Below, piece by piece: positions 1 through 11,024 of a DNA stretch of 64,000 nucleotides. The notes below the pieces were generated by a model, which saw only the letters and a list, made by a program, of their open reading frames with translations, did no database searches and was not told the DNA's origin. The number at the start of each line of letters is the position of its first letter. Position 1 is the first letter of the stretch. A program made the translations under genes and the position numbers. This DNA is from Chrysopilus asiliformis. Its lineage: Eukaryota > Arthropoda > Insecta > Diptera > Rhagionidae. The stretch lies in contig OZ035961.1 of assembly GCA_964034945.1 (NCBI GenBank), positions 69,985,931 through 70,049,930 of the forward strand, written 5' to 3'.

Positions 1-635
1 AAGTAAAAACCAATCCAAGAACATGGAACCGTGTACAAAAGGGGTGGTTTTATGTATGTTTGTTTCGGTTCATTTTATATTTGCTGCTTTGCCAGAGAAC
101 GTCGTAACATTTTAAGAGAAAACGACACGGGTATAAAAAAATCGTCGGCAACAAACAGTTTTAGGTCGAAATTCGCAAATTTTTCTACAAAAAAGTCGTA
201 ATATTTTTTCTCAGAAAATTTTAGGTTATGTTTTTCTTCGGCTGTCATTCTACTTGAAATGATTTACTTGAAACGTGTAAACTAAGCAAACTACTTGCCT
301 CTCTTTACTTGCTGCGAGTTACTTGAAGTGTATAAACCGGGCTTAACCGATTTTGACGCGGTGCTTTCGAAAGTTGGGCTGGGATCTGTCTTTCGATTTC
401 GACGCACCTATCGATTCGACGCATATTTCAAATCACGTAAGAACGACACACGCAAAAAATATAATTCAGAGGATAACAACATAACTTTGTTATTTAAGCG
501 ATGGTAAATGGGTCTTTGGGTGTTTGAAATAGAGACCAGCCTAGCATTCCGCTATTAATAGATTTTATTTGTTTACTTTGTTTTCCAGAAACGTCAAAAC
601 TATCATACACATTTAAATTAAATCGAACTTAAACA
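1..635. other. AT-rich sequence without recognised gene
   Basis: I see no exon, repeat family or RNA gene that I can support here. A 70-codon open frame at 295-507 has no recognisable motif and no splice context. If EFL1 is transcribed through this window, this stretch is intron. Confidence 0.5.
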
Positions 636-1184
636 CATAACAAAAGCTATAATTGCCAATCTGGCAATCATTGGAGACCCATATGGTGATATTCGTATCA
701 AAATTCGAACAGTTGTACCAAAATTCCACTTTAATGTCAAACTTTCCAATAAGATTTTTTTAAATGTATTCCAATTGGATTTTGATGTATGGGAGTTTTA
801 TGTAGAATCATATCCTAAATAACTTTTGTTCTTAAACTTTTTTGATAAGATGCACCGTTTTTGAGATATTCACAAAAAACGATTTCGTTCGTATGGGGGG
901 TACCCTCCCTAATGGTCCATTTTTGCCCATTAACGAACTTAGCCTCGCATTTTACGAAAAACGGATTTTGTGCAAACTTTCAAGTCTCTAGCTCAATCCG
1001 TGCGCCCGCAATCCGCGCCACAGACGGACAGACAGACAGACGGACGGACAGAGAGACGGACGGACGGACATGCAAAAATCAATTATTTTTATCATTCTAA
1101 ACACACTGGTGTAATTCATTTTTGTGTGTGATGACGGGATCTTGGCGTTACAAACGGCGTTGGTATACATACCATACGGGTATA
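636..1184 (-). mobile_element. DINE-1-like element, copy 1
   Basis: Copy of the window's most abundant repeat. In element orientation the 5' end is TATACCCGTATGG and the 3' end is a hairpin (ATTGCC..GGCAAT) followed by TATAGCTTTTGTTATG. The core holds a GTCCGTCTGTCC-type microsatellite. A 13-bp subterminal inverted repeat, ACCCGTATGGTGA, lies at the 5' end and again, inverted, just before the 3' hairpin. These are the diagnostic parts of DINE-1/Helentron-associated non-autonomous elements. The 5' end of this copy is diverged near 1160. It has no coding capacity: the Thr/Asp/Arg-rich frames across it are only the microsatellite. Confidence 0.85.
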
Positions 1185-1229
1185 ACAATAAACCAAATAA
1201 AAATGTTGGGTTTGGCTGAAATAAATTTT

Positions 1230-1520
1230 AAGTGATTCAAATAGAATACGGAATAGCGATCTTCGAATTCTGAGAAGAAATTTGCGGAGCAATAATGATC
1301 TCCTCGCAGCTTACTTCCAAAGAATACATTACATATTTCATTATTTTGACTACAAATTTCAAATTAAATGTTTAGGCGGCGATATCGCGTAAACAAAGAG
1401 GCCTATCTATATATTTTAAATAGAATTGATCTTAAGGAAGAACGGAGCATTTTTATCCCACCGGTGTTAATACTTGCTGTCACTTGCTGTCTTTTTCCAA
1501 CAAATTATGTTCTGTCATAT
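1230..1520 (+). pseudogene. Harbinger (HARBI1-like) transposase fragment
   Basis: An 81-codon frame starting at 1368 begins with an arginine-rich FRRRYRVNKEAYLYIL segment, followed by LKEERSIFIPPVLILAVT. This pattern (F-R-R followed by a hydrophobic helix and a P-x3-L-A-V-T segment) resembles the N-terminal region of PIF/Harbinger DDE transposases. An upstream stretch in another frame (from about 1260) looks like more of the same region, so at least one frameshift has occurred. No catalytic residues remain. The family call is from general pattern and could be wrong. Confidence 0.4.
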
Positions 1521-1539
1521 ATTTGGCCATCGTTTCATA

Positions 1540-2040
1540 TTGACTTGATTTGTTGCCTCCCTATAATATTAAAAAGTTTGCATTCCAACTTACCCCGACT
1601 TCGTCATATTTGAAGCTCGAAATTTTGCGGAATGAACCCTCTTTCGACACAATGAATCGCGTCGTGTAGGTACACGATATACTGTTATCGTCCATGTTGA
1701 ACGCGATTTTGGAGTTGTTTTCTAGAAAATAGCCAAATATTTTCCATTTGCATAAGAGAGGAGGGAAGGAGTGGTCCGATTGAATTTTGATGTATGGGAT
1801 CATATTTTAAGCACTTTTTGTCTACACAAATTTTTCTAAAAAATTAAATGTTTTAGAGAAAATTGCAAAAAATCTTGTACATTTGCATCGGAGAAGGGGA
1901 AAAGGGTTGTTCAATTTTTCCCATTTTCGGAAGAGGTTTATGTTTTGATAAAAGCCTGTTCTATGCCAAGTTTTAACTTTCTACTTCAATCATTTCTCGA
2001 GTTTTCAAATGTTTTTGTATGAAAATTTAAAAAAATCACT
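1540..2040. repeat. Dispersed repeat, family S (copy 1)
   Basis: The stretch around 1890-2020 is similar in sequence and order to 43940-44045: a run ending TTCCCATTTTCGGAAGAG, then a TTTGATAAAAG run, then a GTTC(T/C)ATGCCAA run. Both copies are decayed and have no coding frame. The family is unidentified. Confidence 0.5.
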
Positions 2041-2669
2041 TATATTCATCATATGAGGTTTGATTTTTCAAAAAACCATTAGTTTTAAGGGTTCGGAAAA
2101 ATGCGTTCGCAAATAAAAAATATACTTTCTTTTTCGCGAATGAGTTTTTGTTAATTTTCAAAAAAAATTTTTTTTGCTTGCTTAGCCTAAACTCATCCAA
2201 ACTTTCGCGATTAAATAAAATCAATCTTGAGTATAACAGCTAATAACACTTCTTTTTATTAAACATTTTCTTTAACGCTTTCACAGCGGCTTTCGGTCTT
2301 AATTTTTAAATGATTTTCTTCTAATACAGGTTGTTTATTAGAGTATTTAAATGATTAATTTAAAGTATTTGGGACATAAATATTAAAGGGGTGGGCTGAA
2401 GTCGGGTGAGATATATGTTTTGCATTCGCCTTTTACTATGGGACATAACTAGCGGGACATGTGTCCCATTTTTCCCAAAAAACAAAGCGTTTTTAGAAAT
2501 TTTTCTAAAAAAACAGTTGTTTTGGAAAAATTTATAAATACGACTTGCAACGACATGAAAAATATCAGTTCTGATAAACACAAGTCTCCCCTGCAATATT
2601 TAGTTTCGGAAGCTTGGCCTTAGCTTGGCCCCAGATTGACCAAATAGTGGCGCTTTTAATGCGAAAGAA
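2041..2669. other. AT-rich decayed sequence
   Basis: Low-complexity A/T runs and short imperfect repeats. No gene or bounded element could be supported. Confidence 0.4.
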
Positions 2670-2745
2670 TTGTGAGTGGCTCAATCGCTATGTCTGTTGG
2701 GGTGCAAGCTATTGGTCCCTGGTTCTAATCCTATGTGCCGCAATT
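2670..2745 (+). repeat. tRNA-like (pol III box) fragment, possible SINE head
   Basis: GTGGCTCAATCG resembles a tRNA A box, and GGTTCTAATCC, 44 nt further on, is one substitution from the B-box consensus GGTTCGAATCC. Spacing is right for a tRNA-derived SINE head or a tRNA pseudogene. Stems do not pair well enough to call a functional tRNA. Confidence 0.35.
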
Positions 2746-3129
2746 TTTATTATTTTTAAAATAAGCTTGTAGGTGAGGGGAGAAGTGGGAGCGGGGTCGA
2801 CTTATTTAAGAAAAACAATTTGAAATAAGCGCCTTTAGTATAATAGGAAAAATATGTAAAAAATAATATCTTTTCAAATATCTTGAGAATAGTTAAAGAT
2901 ACGTTTAAGTAAAAAATGCAGGAAAATTAATTTTTGTTTGATTTTGTTTATATGTATTATTTTTCAAAAGCGCATAGTTTCTAAGAAATTTTTAAAGATT
3001 TAATTTTTTCAAATATTTTGAGAACCATTAGACATAGGTAACGATCAATAAAACAAAATATGTAGAAAATTTTAAATTTTATTACCTTCATTTTTCACCA
3101 AAAGCGAATAGATTTAAAGAAATTTTCAG

Positions 3130-3415
3130 AAAACGGTATTTTTTCAAAAAAAATTGTATGGCAGGTATCCGTTATAGCTATCGTTACTTTTTCGATAGTT
3201 GATACAAAACTACGATTTTTGTAAATGTTATTTACAAAAATTTTCAAGTTGCAAGGTCATCGCGTTCTCGAGATATGTAATACGGACAGACAGATGCACG
3301 GATATCCTCATCATTTTTACTGAAACGGATTTCGGACTGATCAGAATGTTTGTATTCGCCCTCGTTCTCGAGTCAGTCTCCGTCATGAATACAATACCTT
3401 ACCTCTAATAATAAA
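3130..3415 (+). repeat. Dispersed repeat, family I (copy 1)
   Basis: Inverted relative to a second copy at 24725-25240. Both carry the same order: an ACGATTTT-type run, a GGACAGACAGATG microsatellite-like step, then ATTTCGGACTGATCAGAA and a GTATTCGCCC..GTCTCCGTC segment ending near ATACAATACCTTACC. No coding capacity is evident. Confidence 0.55.
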
Positions 3416-3713
3416 AATATATTTCCTCTAATTTTTTGCCATTTTTCTTTATTTTAGGTTCGATTAGACATAAATTTCGTCCATTTTCATGTTCTAACAA
3501 AAAACAGCATTTTCCAATACATTTCTAATTTCTTGGACAAAAATATTCGAAAAAAATAAAATTGACAAGGAAATTTAATTTCGCTGGCAAATAAATAATT
3601 TCCTATGATCTGCGGTTCACCAGATACAAATGTTTGGGAAACTTGAGTTAAAAACATAAGTTGCAAAGTTTCTTATGCTCTTTTTGGTGCAAGTTTGATT
3701 TTCATAAAAAAAA
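3416..3713. other. Unassigned AT-rich sequence
   Basis: No gene or bounded repeat recognised. Confidence 0.4.
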
Positions 3714-3770
3714 CATGACAAAAGCTATAATTGCCAATCTGGCAATTATTGAAAACCCGTATGGTGATTT
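3714..3770 (-). mobile_element. DINE-1-like element, 3' end fragment
   Basis: Only the hairpin end of the element remains (GACAAAAGCTATAATTGCC, then GGCAAT and the CCCGTATGGTGA subterminal repeat). It is fused directly to a fragment of repeat family C. Confidence 0.75.
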
Positions 3771-3835
3771 CAATGCTAGAATAGTCGCGTAAAAACCATG
3801 AATCAGAAATGATTCAATGGTTAAACACAAAATAG
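3771..3835 (-). repeat. Dispersed repeat, family C fragment
   Basis: Shares CCATGAATCAGAAATGATTC and neighbouring sequence with copies at 24391-24560 (opposite orientation) and 38065-38275. The remainder up to the EFL1 exon at 4122 is unassigned intron. Confidence 0.6.
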
Positions 3836-4121
3836 AAATTGCTAATGTGTGACAGTCTGGTGTGCCACTGTCGCGCCAAGTCTTCGTTGCTTTGTGATGA
3901 GGGGTATTCAGTGTATGAATGGATTGTATGAATGTTTGAATGAATGATGTCTTGAGATGTGCTTCGGCATTAGAGGCAATTTGCCTAAGCTCCTGGCATT
4001 GTTTTCTCCCTTTCTGTCCAAGCTGTCTTTGCATAAGTGCATCCCATAGTTTAAAAGATTACGCTTTATAGGTTTTAAAAAGCAATAATATTATATAAAT
4101 AAAATATTTTTTTTTTCGCAG

Positions 4122-5207
4122 GTATCGGCGGGCTAGAACAATACATTATTAAAACAGCTACATTAAGCACCAGTATTCACTGCCCCCCATTTAATGAGTT
4201 AGATTTGGCAGCAACCGCAGTGTTAAGTGTTGCTTTAGAACCACAAAATCAAACAGACATGCCAAAATTAATAAAAGGGCTTAAGCTTTTAAATCAGGTA
4301 TTTTTTTAAATTATTAGTATTTTTATGGATCGATGAAATTCTTTTTGCTAGGCCGATGCTTGCGTGAATATATCAATACATGAAACTGGCGAACATGTTA
4401 TCTCTACATTAGGTGAAGTTCATTTAGAAAAATGTGTGAAAGATCTTGAAGAACAGTACGCGAAAACCAAGCTTAATATTTCAAAACCGATTGTTTCATT
4501 TAAAGAAACCATAATTTCTGATTATGAAGATGATATATTAATGGAAAAATTAATACAAATAGGTAATAGAAACAATACTGTAGATTAGTTGCCATAGAAA
4601 TCTAAAATCAATTTTTTTTTATAGATAAAAACTTTGCTGATAAAATAGTTACAATTCAGACTCCGAATAAATTGGGGATAATAAGATTAATTGCAATTCC
4701 AATTTTAAAGAACACTCTTTGTGTTTTGGAAAAACATTGGACGGCTCTTAAAGTTAGTTTTTGTTTCACATTGTTATATTTTTCACTATTACGTTAATTT
4801 TCAGATTTTATCTAATCCAAATAAACTAAAAAATATATCAGAAAAATATTTAGACAATTTGGCAGCAGTAAAAAAATCATTGAAAGAGGCGTTTGGACCA
4901 TCTCAAATTTCCATAGATAAAATATGGTCGATCACATCTTTAAAACATGGTATAAATATGCTCATTAATTTATCGGACTATTGTCATCCAAATATTTGGC
5001 CTATCGAAAATGACAACGAGAAAGTTGAAAACCACAAACATGACCCAAGACGGGATTTTAACAGCTCGTTTGTAAGTGGATTTCAGTTGGTTACAGTTAG
5101 CGGTCCACTTTGTGAAGAACCATTGCATGGCGTTTGTTTTATAATATGCTCATGGGAAATTCAACCAGCTGATGATGCAACTTCAAGTGCCTTTGGTCCA
5201 TTTTCAG
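4122..5207 (+). CDS. EFL1: EFL1 (elongation factor-like GTPase 1), exons a-d, partial
   Basis: Four in-frame exons: 4122-4297, 4352-4562, 4625-4752 and 4805-5207. EFL1 (yeast Ria1) is a cytoplasmic EF-2-like GTPase that works with SBDS to release eIF6 from pre-60S ribosomal subunits. The exons run from GIGGLEQYIIKTATLS through DMPKLIKGLKLLNQADACV, TGEHVISTLGEVHLEKCVKD and KPIVSFKETI (EF-2 domain III-like and following region) to the EFL1-type insert, then FVSGFQLVTVSGPLCEEPLH and FGPFSG. Phases agree at every junction (phase 1 entering at 4122, 0 at 4297/4352, 1 at 4562/4625, 0 at 4752/4805, 1 at 5207). The introns are 52-62 nt with GT..AG ends. There is no stop or frameshift, so this is probably a live gene. 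The GTPase domain exons lie upstream of the window. Confidence 0.93.
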
Positions 5208-5276
5208 GTAAATTTATCCACTTTAAGATTTTTTTTTTGAAAACAAAAGAAAGCAGGTACAATGGCAGTAATATTT

Positions 5277-5805
5277 GTACCCGTATGGTGAAACCAAAGG
5301 GTATATTAGATTTGCCTTACCGTTTGTAACGCCAAGATCCCGTCATCACACAAAAAAATGAATTACACCAGTGTGTTTAGAATGATAAAAAAAGTTGAAT
5401 TTAGCATGTCCGTCCGTCCGTCTGTAGCGCGGATTGCGGGCGCACGGATTGATCTAGGCACTTGAAATTTTGAGCAGATTCGTTTTTCGTAAAATGCGAG
5501 GCCAAGTTCGTTCATGACCAAAAATGGACCATTAGGGGGGGTACCCCCCATACGAACGAAAACTTTTTTTGCGAATATCTCAAAAACGTTGCATCTTATC
5601 AAAAAAGTCCAAGAACAAAAGTTATTTAGGATATGATTCTACATAAAACTCCCATACATCAAAATCCGATTGGAATAAATTTTTAAAAATCTTATTGGAA
5701 AGTTTGACTTCAAAGTGGAATTTTGGTACAACTGTTCGCTGTTTACTTAAATCACCATACGGGTTTTCAACAATTGCCAAATTGGCAATTCTAGCTTTTA
5801 TTATG
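5277..5805 (+). mobile_element. DINE-1-like element, copy 2
   Basis: Near full length, forward orientation, beginning about 70 bp after the EFL1 donor site. The first bases are altered (GTACCCG instead of TATACCCG). The microsatellite core is short. The 3' hairpin is CAATTGCCAAATTGGCAATT, and the copy ends ..TTTTATTATG. Confidence 0.85.
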
Positions 5806-6345
5806 TTCTTTCTTTAACTTAAATCACTTTTTACGTATCTTTAGCGGTTCCCGAGATATTTGAAAAAATATTCAGGGTATTCACACTCCTCTTTTAATTT
5901 TCGGTATTCGGTATTTTCGGTAATATTAAAAGACTGAAAATATTCTGCTGTGAACATCCCACAGCACAGATTTGAGAACAGCGCTTTTATTTGATACGTG
6001 ACCAAATCATGAACTGCGAATTTGATTGTAAAATATGTCACATATCTTTAAATCCATGTTTGATGTATTCTTTTGAATTTCTATTGTGGCAACGGCTATC
6101 AAAATTGAAAAAATTTGCAGTCCGATGAGATAACCAGCGAGACAATTTGACAACTAAAAACATTACTAGCGCCACTCGTGGTTGATTCTTGATACCGAAT
6201 AACCGGGCCGGAAAACACGACTCAAGGCATGTCTACAATTACCGAATCCGGTAATTCATTTTTACATGAACCAAATTACCGTCTCGGTAAAAATCTGTTA
6301 AATTTGACTGAATTACCGAGCGGTAAAATTACTCGCAATTTAAAA
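5806..6345. other. Unassigned intronic sequence with inverted motifs
   Basis: Contains a short stretch at 5860-5900 that reappears inverted at 6937-6967, flanking the next DINE-like copy, and a run of ATTACCG/CGGTAAT inverted motifs (6235-6335) that could be the remains of a small inverted-repeat element. No gene seen. Confidence 0.35.
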
Positions 6346-6936
6346 CATAACAAAAGCTATAATTGCCAATCTGGCAATCATTGGAGACCCGTATGGTGAT
6401 ATTCGTATCAAAATTCGAACAGTTATACCAAAATTCCCCTTTGAAGTCAAACTTTCCAATAAGATTTTTTAAAATTTATTCCAATCGGATTTTGATGTAT
6501 GGGAGTTTTATGTAGAATCATATCCTAAATAACTTTTGTTCTTGGACTTTTTTGATAAGATGCACCGTTTTTGAGATATCCACAAAAAACGGTTTCGTTC
6601 GTATGGGGGGTACCCCTGGTCCATTTTTGCCCATTAACGAACTTAGCCTCGCATTTTACGAAAAACGAATCTGTGCAAACTTTTAAGTCTCTAGCTCAAT
6701 CCGTGCGCCCGCAATCCGCGCCACAGACAGACGGACAGACAGACGGACAGACAGACAGACAGACGGACAGACGGACAGACGGACAGACAGACAGACGGAC
6801 GGACATGCAGAAATTAAATATTTTTATCATTCTAAACACACTGGTGTAATTCATTTTTTTGTGCGATGACGGGATCTTGGCGTTACAAACGGTAAGGCAA
6901 AGTTAATATACCCTTTGGTTTCACCATACGGGTATA
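6346..6936 (-). mobile_element. DINE-1-like element, copy 3
   Basis: Full-length reverse-orientation copy from CATAACAAAAGC to CACCATACGGGTATA. It has an expanded GACAGACAGACGGACG core (about 6722-6803). Confidence 0.9.
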
Positions 6937-7310
6937 AAGAGGACTGTGAATACCCTGATTATATTTTTATAACCGTATGGTGAAACCAAAGGGTATATTA
7001 ACTTTGCTTTACCGTTTGTAACGCCAAGATCCCGTCATCACACACAAACATAACAAAAGCTATAATTGCCAATCTGGCAATAATTGGAGACTATAGCATT
7101 CAGCACCGAGACAATTTTAAGGAACCGGGTTTCGGTGCTACAATCTTCGAGAACCGGGTACCCGGTTCTGGAACCGGTGCTGAAAATGTAAATAAAAAAT
7201 AAGAAATTACCAATAAGAAATTACAGTTAAAAAATTCACTTTTTGAATAACTCTGTGGCATTAGAAGAAAACATCATATTTAATTTTTTTTCATCGAGTG
7301 TATGACCATA

Positions 7311-7729
7311 GTTTAACTAGTTAGGAAACCTAGGGATTTTTCCGTGTACCTACGTTGGAGTAAATATAACCGATATACTCGTGGACGCGGTTTTTCTTTC
7401 TTTCCTATGCGTAAATTACCAACAAAACACAACACATGTAAAACCTAGCCACATTTTCATACACCACCAACACATGCAATCTTCCGATAGCCACATTTTC
7501 ATACACCACCAACACATGCAATCTTCCGACAGCGGAAGACAGCGGAAGATTGTCGGAAGATTGCATGTGTTGGTGGTGTATGAAAATGTGGCTAGGTTTT
7601 ACATGTGTTGTGTTTTGTTGGTAATTTACGCATAGGAAAGAAAGAAAAACCGCGTCCACGAGTATATCGGTTATCTTTACTCCAACGTAGGTACACGGAA
7701 AAATCCCTAGGTTTCCTAACTAGTTAAAC
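7311..7729. mobile_element. 419-bp fold-back element
   Basis: Nearly perfect giant palindrome: the left arm beginning GTTTAACTAGTTAGG is repeated inverted up to 7729, and TA stands on both sides. The left arm holds a second tandem copy of a ~42-bp block (GCCACATTTTCATACACC..) near the centre. The pair of mirror open frames across it are a consequence of the palindrome, not genes. A TA-flanked fold-back of this sort is usually a Tc1/mariner-type derivative. Confidence 0.8.
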
Positions 7730-7744
7730 TATTGTGGATTTTTT

Positions 7745-8065
7745 GCATTGACAATGCAAATGGTTTTCGACTGTGATTCAAATGAAATGAACATTTGTTT
7801 TGTTTTAGCTTTGCCTTTATCAGTCGTGAAAGTTTTTTCTGTTAAACCTGAATTAGGTCCAGTGCAACTGTGGCACTGTGTTATCACCGTGAAGGTTCAT
7901 GTTTGTTTCGGGCTCAGGGGAGTGACGAAGCCCTCGTCAGACAGAGTAGTGTCAACTCCTCCTGCTCTCTATTACAGAAATTGTTTATTGGATGGATCAT
8001 AGGAAACTATGGTATGACAGCAGAAAGAGGAAGTAAGACAACAAAACCAATTTCTATAGTGTAGT
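7745..8065 (+). other. Unrecognised gene-like segment inside the hAT element
   Basis: Overlapping frames from 7748 and 7870 follow a TTTTGTTTTAG acceptor-like site at about 7806. Local base composition is less AT-biased than the flanks, and the first frame reads through a plausible hydrophobic segment (LPLSVVKVFSVKPELG). I recognise no domain. It could be a captured host fragment or unrelated element sequence. Confidence 0.2.
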
Positions 8066-9591
8066 GCTTACTCTAGTGGAAGTTAATGAGGAAAGGTCTT
8101 GTTTTCCATTCTATATAATAGTTGTTCCCTGCCTATACATAAAAAAACCATTTTAACTTTACAGGAAATTTAATACTTTCTGTGAGCGCATATAAATCTA
8201 TTATATTGTCGTTGTTTTAAAGAGACTTTGTAAAGAAAATGTAATCGGATGGCTTAATTTTGCATTAATCTTTTAATTTACAGTTATTATTAACAGAAAT
8301 ATGTACTTACAAATATGTATTTCGTATATATTCAGCAGCGAACGAACAGTATTTTGATATTTTAGCATGTAAGAAATTGCTTGCTTTCAGCACCGAAAAC
8401 CGGGTAATTTTACCCAATTCAAACCCGGTTTTCGGTTCCAGAAAATGGCCGGGATTCCCGGAAACCGGGTTTCGGGTACCCGGTATTGAATGCTCTATTG
8501 GAGACCCGTATGGTGATATATATGGTGGTATGGTGAATCGTATCAAAATTCGAACAGTTGTACCAAAATTCCACTTTGAAGTCAAACTTTCCAATAAGAT
8601 TTTTTAAAATTTATTCCAATCGGATTTTGATGTATGGGAGTTTTATGTAGAATCATATCCTAAATAACTTTTGTTCTTGGACTTTTTTGATAAGATGCAC
8701 CGTTTTTGAGATATTCACAAAAAACGATTTCGTTCGTATGGGGGGTACTCCCCTCTATAGGTCCATTTTTGCTCATGAACGAACTTGGCCTCGCATTTTA
8801 CGAAAAACGAATCTGCGCAAAATTTCAAGTCTCTAGCTCAATCAGTGCGCCAGCAATCCGCGCCACAGACAGACGGACGGACAGACGGACGGACAGACAG
8901 ACGGACGGACAGACAGACAGACGGACAGACAGACGGACGGACATGCAAAAATTAAATATTTTTATCATTCTAAACAAACTGGTGTAATTCATTTTTTGTG
9001 CGATGACGGGATCTTGGCGTTACAAACGGTAAAGCAAAGTTAATATACCCTTTGGTTTCACCATACGGGTATAAAAATGAATTACACCAGTGTGTTTAGA
9101 ATGATAAATAAAATTGAATTTTCCATGTCCGTCCGTCTGTCTGTCTGTCTGTCTGTTTGTCTGTGGCGCGGATTGCAGGCGCACGGATTGAGCTAGAGAC
9201 TTGAAATTTTGCGCAGATTCCTTTTTCGTAAAATGCGAGGCTAAGTTCGTTAATGGGCAAAAATGGACCATTAGGGGGGTACCCCCTTTTTTTTGAGAAT
9301 ATCTCGAAAACGGTGCATCTTATCAAAAAAGTCTAAGAACAAAAGTTATTTAGGATATGATTCTACATAAAACTCCCATACATCAAAATCCGATTGGAAC
9401 CAATTTTAAAAAATCTTATTGGAAAATTTGACTTCATAGTGGAATTTTGATAAAACTGTTCGCCATTCACTTAAATCACCATACGGGTTTTCAATAATTG
9501 CCAGATTGGCAATTATAGCTTTTGTTATGTTAAAATACATATTTTTTCGGAGATTAAACATTCCAGAGCAAAATTTTGTGTTGATCACAAC

Positions 9592-10284
9592 CAGAGCTGG
9601 GCAAAATACTCAATACTCAAGTATCAGTACCAGTATATGGTAATGATACTTTTAACCGCATTTCAGTATCAGTACAAAAAGTACTGGTACTGAGATTTCA
9701 GTACCAGTAAATTTTGTACTGGTATTGCTCTGACTGAGCAGTACAAAAATACCAACATCGGTACTGGTACTGAAACTCCAGTACCAGTGCTATGTACTTG
9801 AAAAATATCAGTACTTTCGCGAAAAATACTTGAAAAAAATCCAGTACTTTTGCAAAAGTACTTGAAAAAATTCCAGTACTTTTGTAAAAGTACTTGAAAA
9901 AATTCCAGTACTTTTGCAAAAGTACTTGAAAAAATTCCAGTACTTTTGCAAAAGTATTTGAAAAAGTATAAAAAGTACTGGTACTGCAAAACTCAAAACC
10001 AGTACAAAAAGTACTGGTACTGCAAAAACCAATACCAGTACAAAAAGTACTGGTATTGCAAAAAACCAGTACAAAAATACAAATATTGTAAAAAACCAGT
10101 ACCAGTACTTTTTGTACTGGGACTGGATCCGTGCATCGATTACAAGTACTTCAAGTACTGGTACTGATCGTGCAGTACCAATACTTAAGGTATTGATACT
10201 GGTGGCAAGCCCAGTACAAGTATCTATGTACTGGTACTGCTCGTGTACTGCAGTATCAAATGTACTGAAGTATGCCCAGCTCTG
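9592..10284. mobile_element. hAT miniature element with internal repeats
   Basis: The ends CAGAGCTGGGCA and its complement are flanked by a perfect 8-bp duplication ATCACAAC (9584-9591, 10285-10292). The interior is built from repeats of CAGTAC / GTACTG. It includes about four copies of a ~33-bp block (TTCCAGTACTTTTGCAAAAG..) at 9839-9965. Long frames on both strands come from this repetition and are not genes. Confidence 0.93.
9839..9965. repeat. Tandem ~33-bp block inside the hAT miniature element
   Basis: Successive units share CCAGTACTTTTGCAAAAGTA followed by CTTGAAAAAATT, with one or two substitutions each. Confidence 0.85.
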
Positions 10285-10519
10285 ATCACAACTGATAATT
10301 TTTTCACGGATAAATCAGATCGAAAGATCGTAAAAAAATTGTAATAAACCCTAAGTACTAATCCAACTCACTAAAAACATATTCACTAAAAAACGTAGAA
10401 AAAGTCTTTAAAAAAACAAAAAAAAAACGGTTGTTCAAATCGGTCGCTTCAAATGTTTCCCGACTTTTAAATCAAAATTTGAATTCGCTCTTATTTCAGT
10501 TACTGAAATCGATGCTTAA

Positions 10520-11020
10520 AGCATGGAATAAACGCTCACGCATGCCCTACAACATTTCATGTTGTCACGCCAATTTGAGCGTGTGTAGTGCAGACGGACA
10601 ACAAAAACTCGTGTTGGCGATCATGATCGCCAAATATCAAACTATCTTTGATTTTTGTGGGCGTGGCTTAGGTTGGCCAACATGATCGCAGGTGTATTGC
10701 TGTGATGTAGGACATTCGTTCATTCTTGTGAAATTTTTGAACGAGTAACATCTGTTGAAGTGAAAAAGTGAATTCAAGAAAACAATTAGAAGGGCAATAA
10801 AATAATAAAAATGGCTTCTTTGAAAGACAAAACATTTTGGGAAGAATTTTTCAAAATGCTTCATCCTCATTTTTCAAATTCAAAATTCTCTATTACGATC
10901 TTATCTCCTTGAAAAGTTGGAAAAGAATGAAGACTGACAACATGATCGATACGTGTGTAGCAAAACCAACTTTTGGAGTGGCAGCATGTTGTAGGGCATG
11001 AGTGAGCGTGTATTTCCTAC
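10520..11020. mobile_element. TTAA-flanked inverted-repeat element, 501 bp
   Basis: Left end AGCATGGAATAAACGCTCAC and right end (complement) GTAGGAAATACACGCTCAC continue into a shared CATGCCCTACAACAT block, so the inverted repeat is about 55 bp. TTAA stands on both sides (10516-10519, 11021-11024). A TTAA duplication suggests piggyBac, but the termini do not start CCC, so the superfamily is uncertain. Confidence 0.65.
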
Positions 11021-11024
11021 TTAA

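Larger units (their letters stand above)
7092..8497. mobile_element. Non-autonomous hAT element, 1.4 kb
   Basis: Terminal inverted repeats TATAGCATTCAGCACCG (left) and TAGAGCATTCAATACCG (right, complement) are flanked by a perfect 8-bp duplication TTGGAGAC (7084-7091 and 8498-8505). That is the hAT signature. Subterminal repeats of ACCGGGTTTCGG / GGTACCCGGTTC type occur near both ends (7115-7180, 8385-8490). The centre holds a fold-back element (7311-7729) and an unrecognised stretch of higher coding look (7745-8065). Confidence 0.85.
7049..9073 (-). mobile_element. DINE-1-like element, copy 5, split by a hAT element
   Basis: The 3' end is 7049-7091 and the rest is 8506-9073. They are separated by a hAT element (7092-8497) whose 8-bp duplication TTGGAGAC lies in the DINE sequence on both sides. 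Removing the insertion restores the family consensus, except for a small ATGGTG duplication near 8517-8535. Confidence 0.88.
6968..9529 (+). mobile_element. DINE-1-like element, copy 4, split by a nested insertion
   Basis: The 5' part (6968-7048, ending CATCACACACAAA) resumes at 9074 (AAAATGAATTACACC) and ends at 9529 (..TTTGTTATG). Compared with other copies, nothing is missing at the join. The interruption is another DINE-like copy in reverse orientation, 7049-9073, inserted in a run of A (T on the other strand), as expected for TT-targeting Helentron-type insertion. Confidence 0.85.

Noticed and set aside
861..1100. 79-92 codon frames with TDGQTDRRTD tails across each DINE-like copy
   Set aside because: They are translations of the GACGGACAGACA microsatellite and recur on whichever strand the element lies; no coding gene.
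7381..7659. Two mirror 84-codon proteins on opposite strands
   Set aside because: Identical because the DNA is a palindrome; fold-back element, not a gene pair.
9669..10167. Tyr/Phe-rich overlapping frames on both strands
   Set aside because: Come from CAGTAC/GTACTG repeats within a hAT miniature element.
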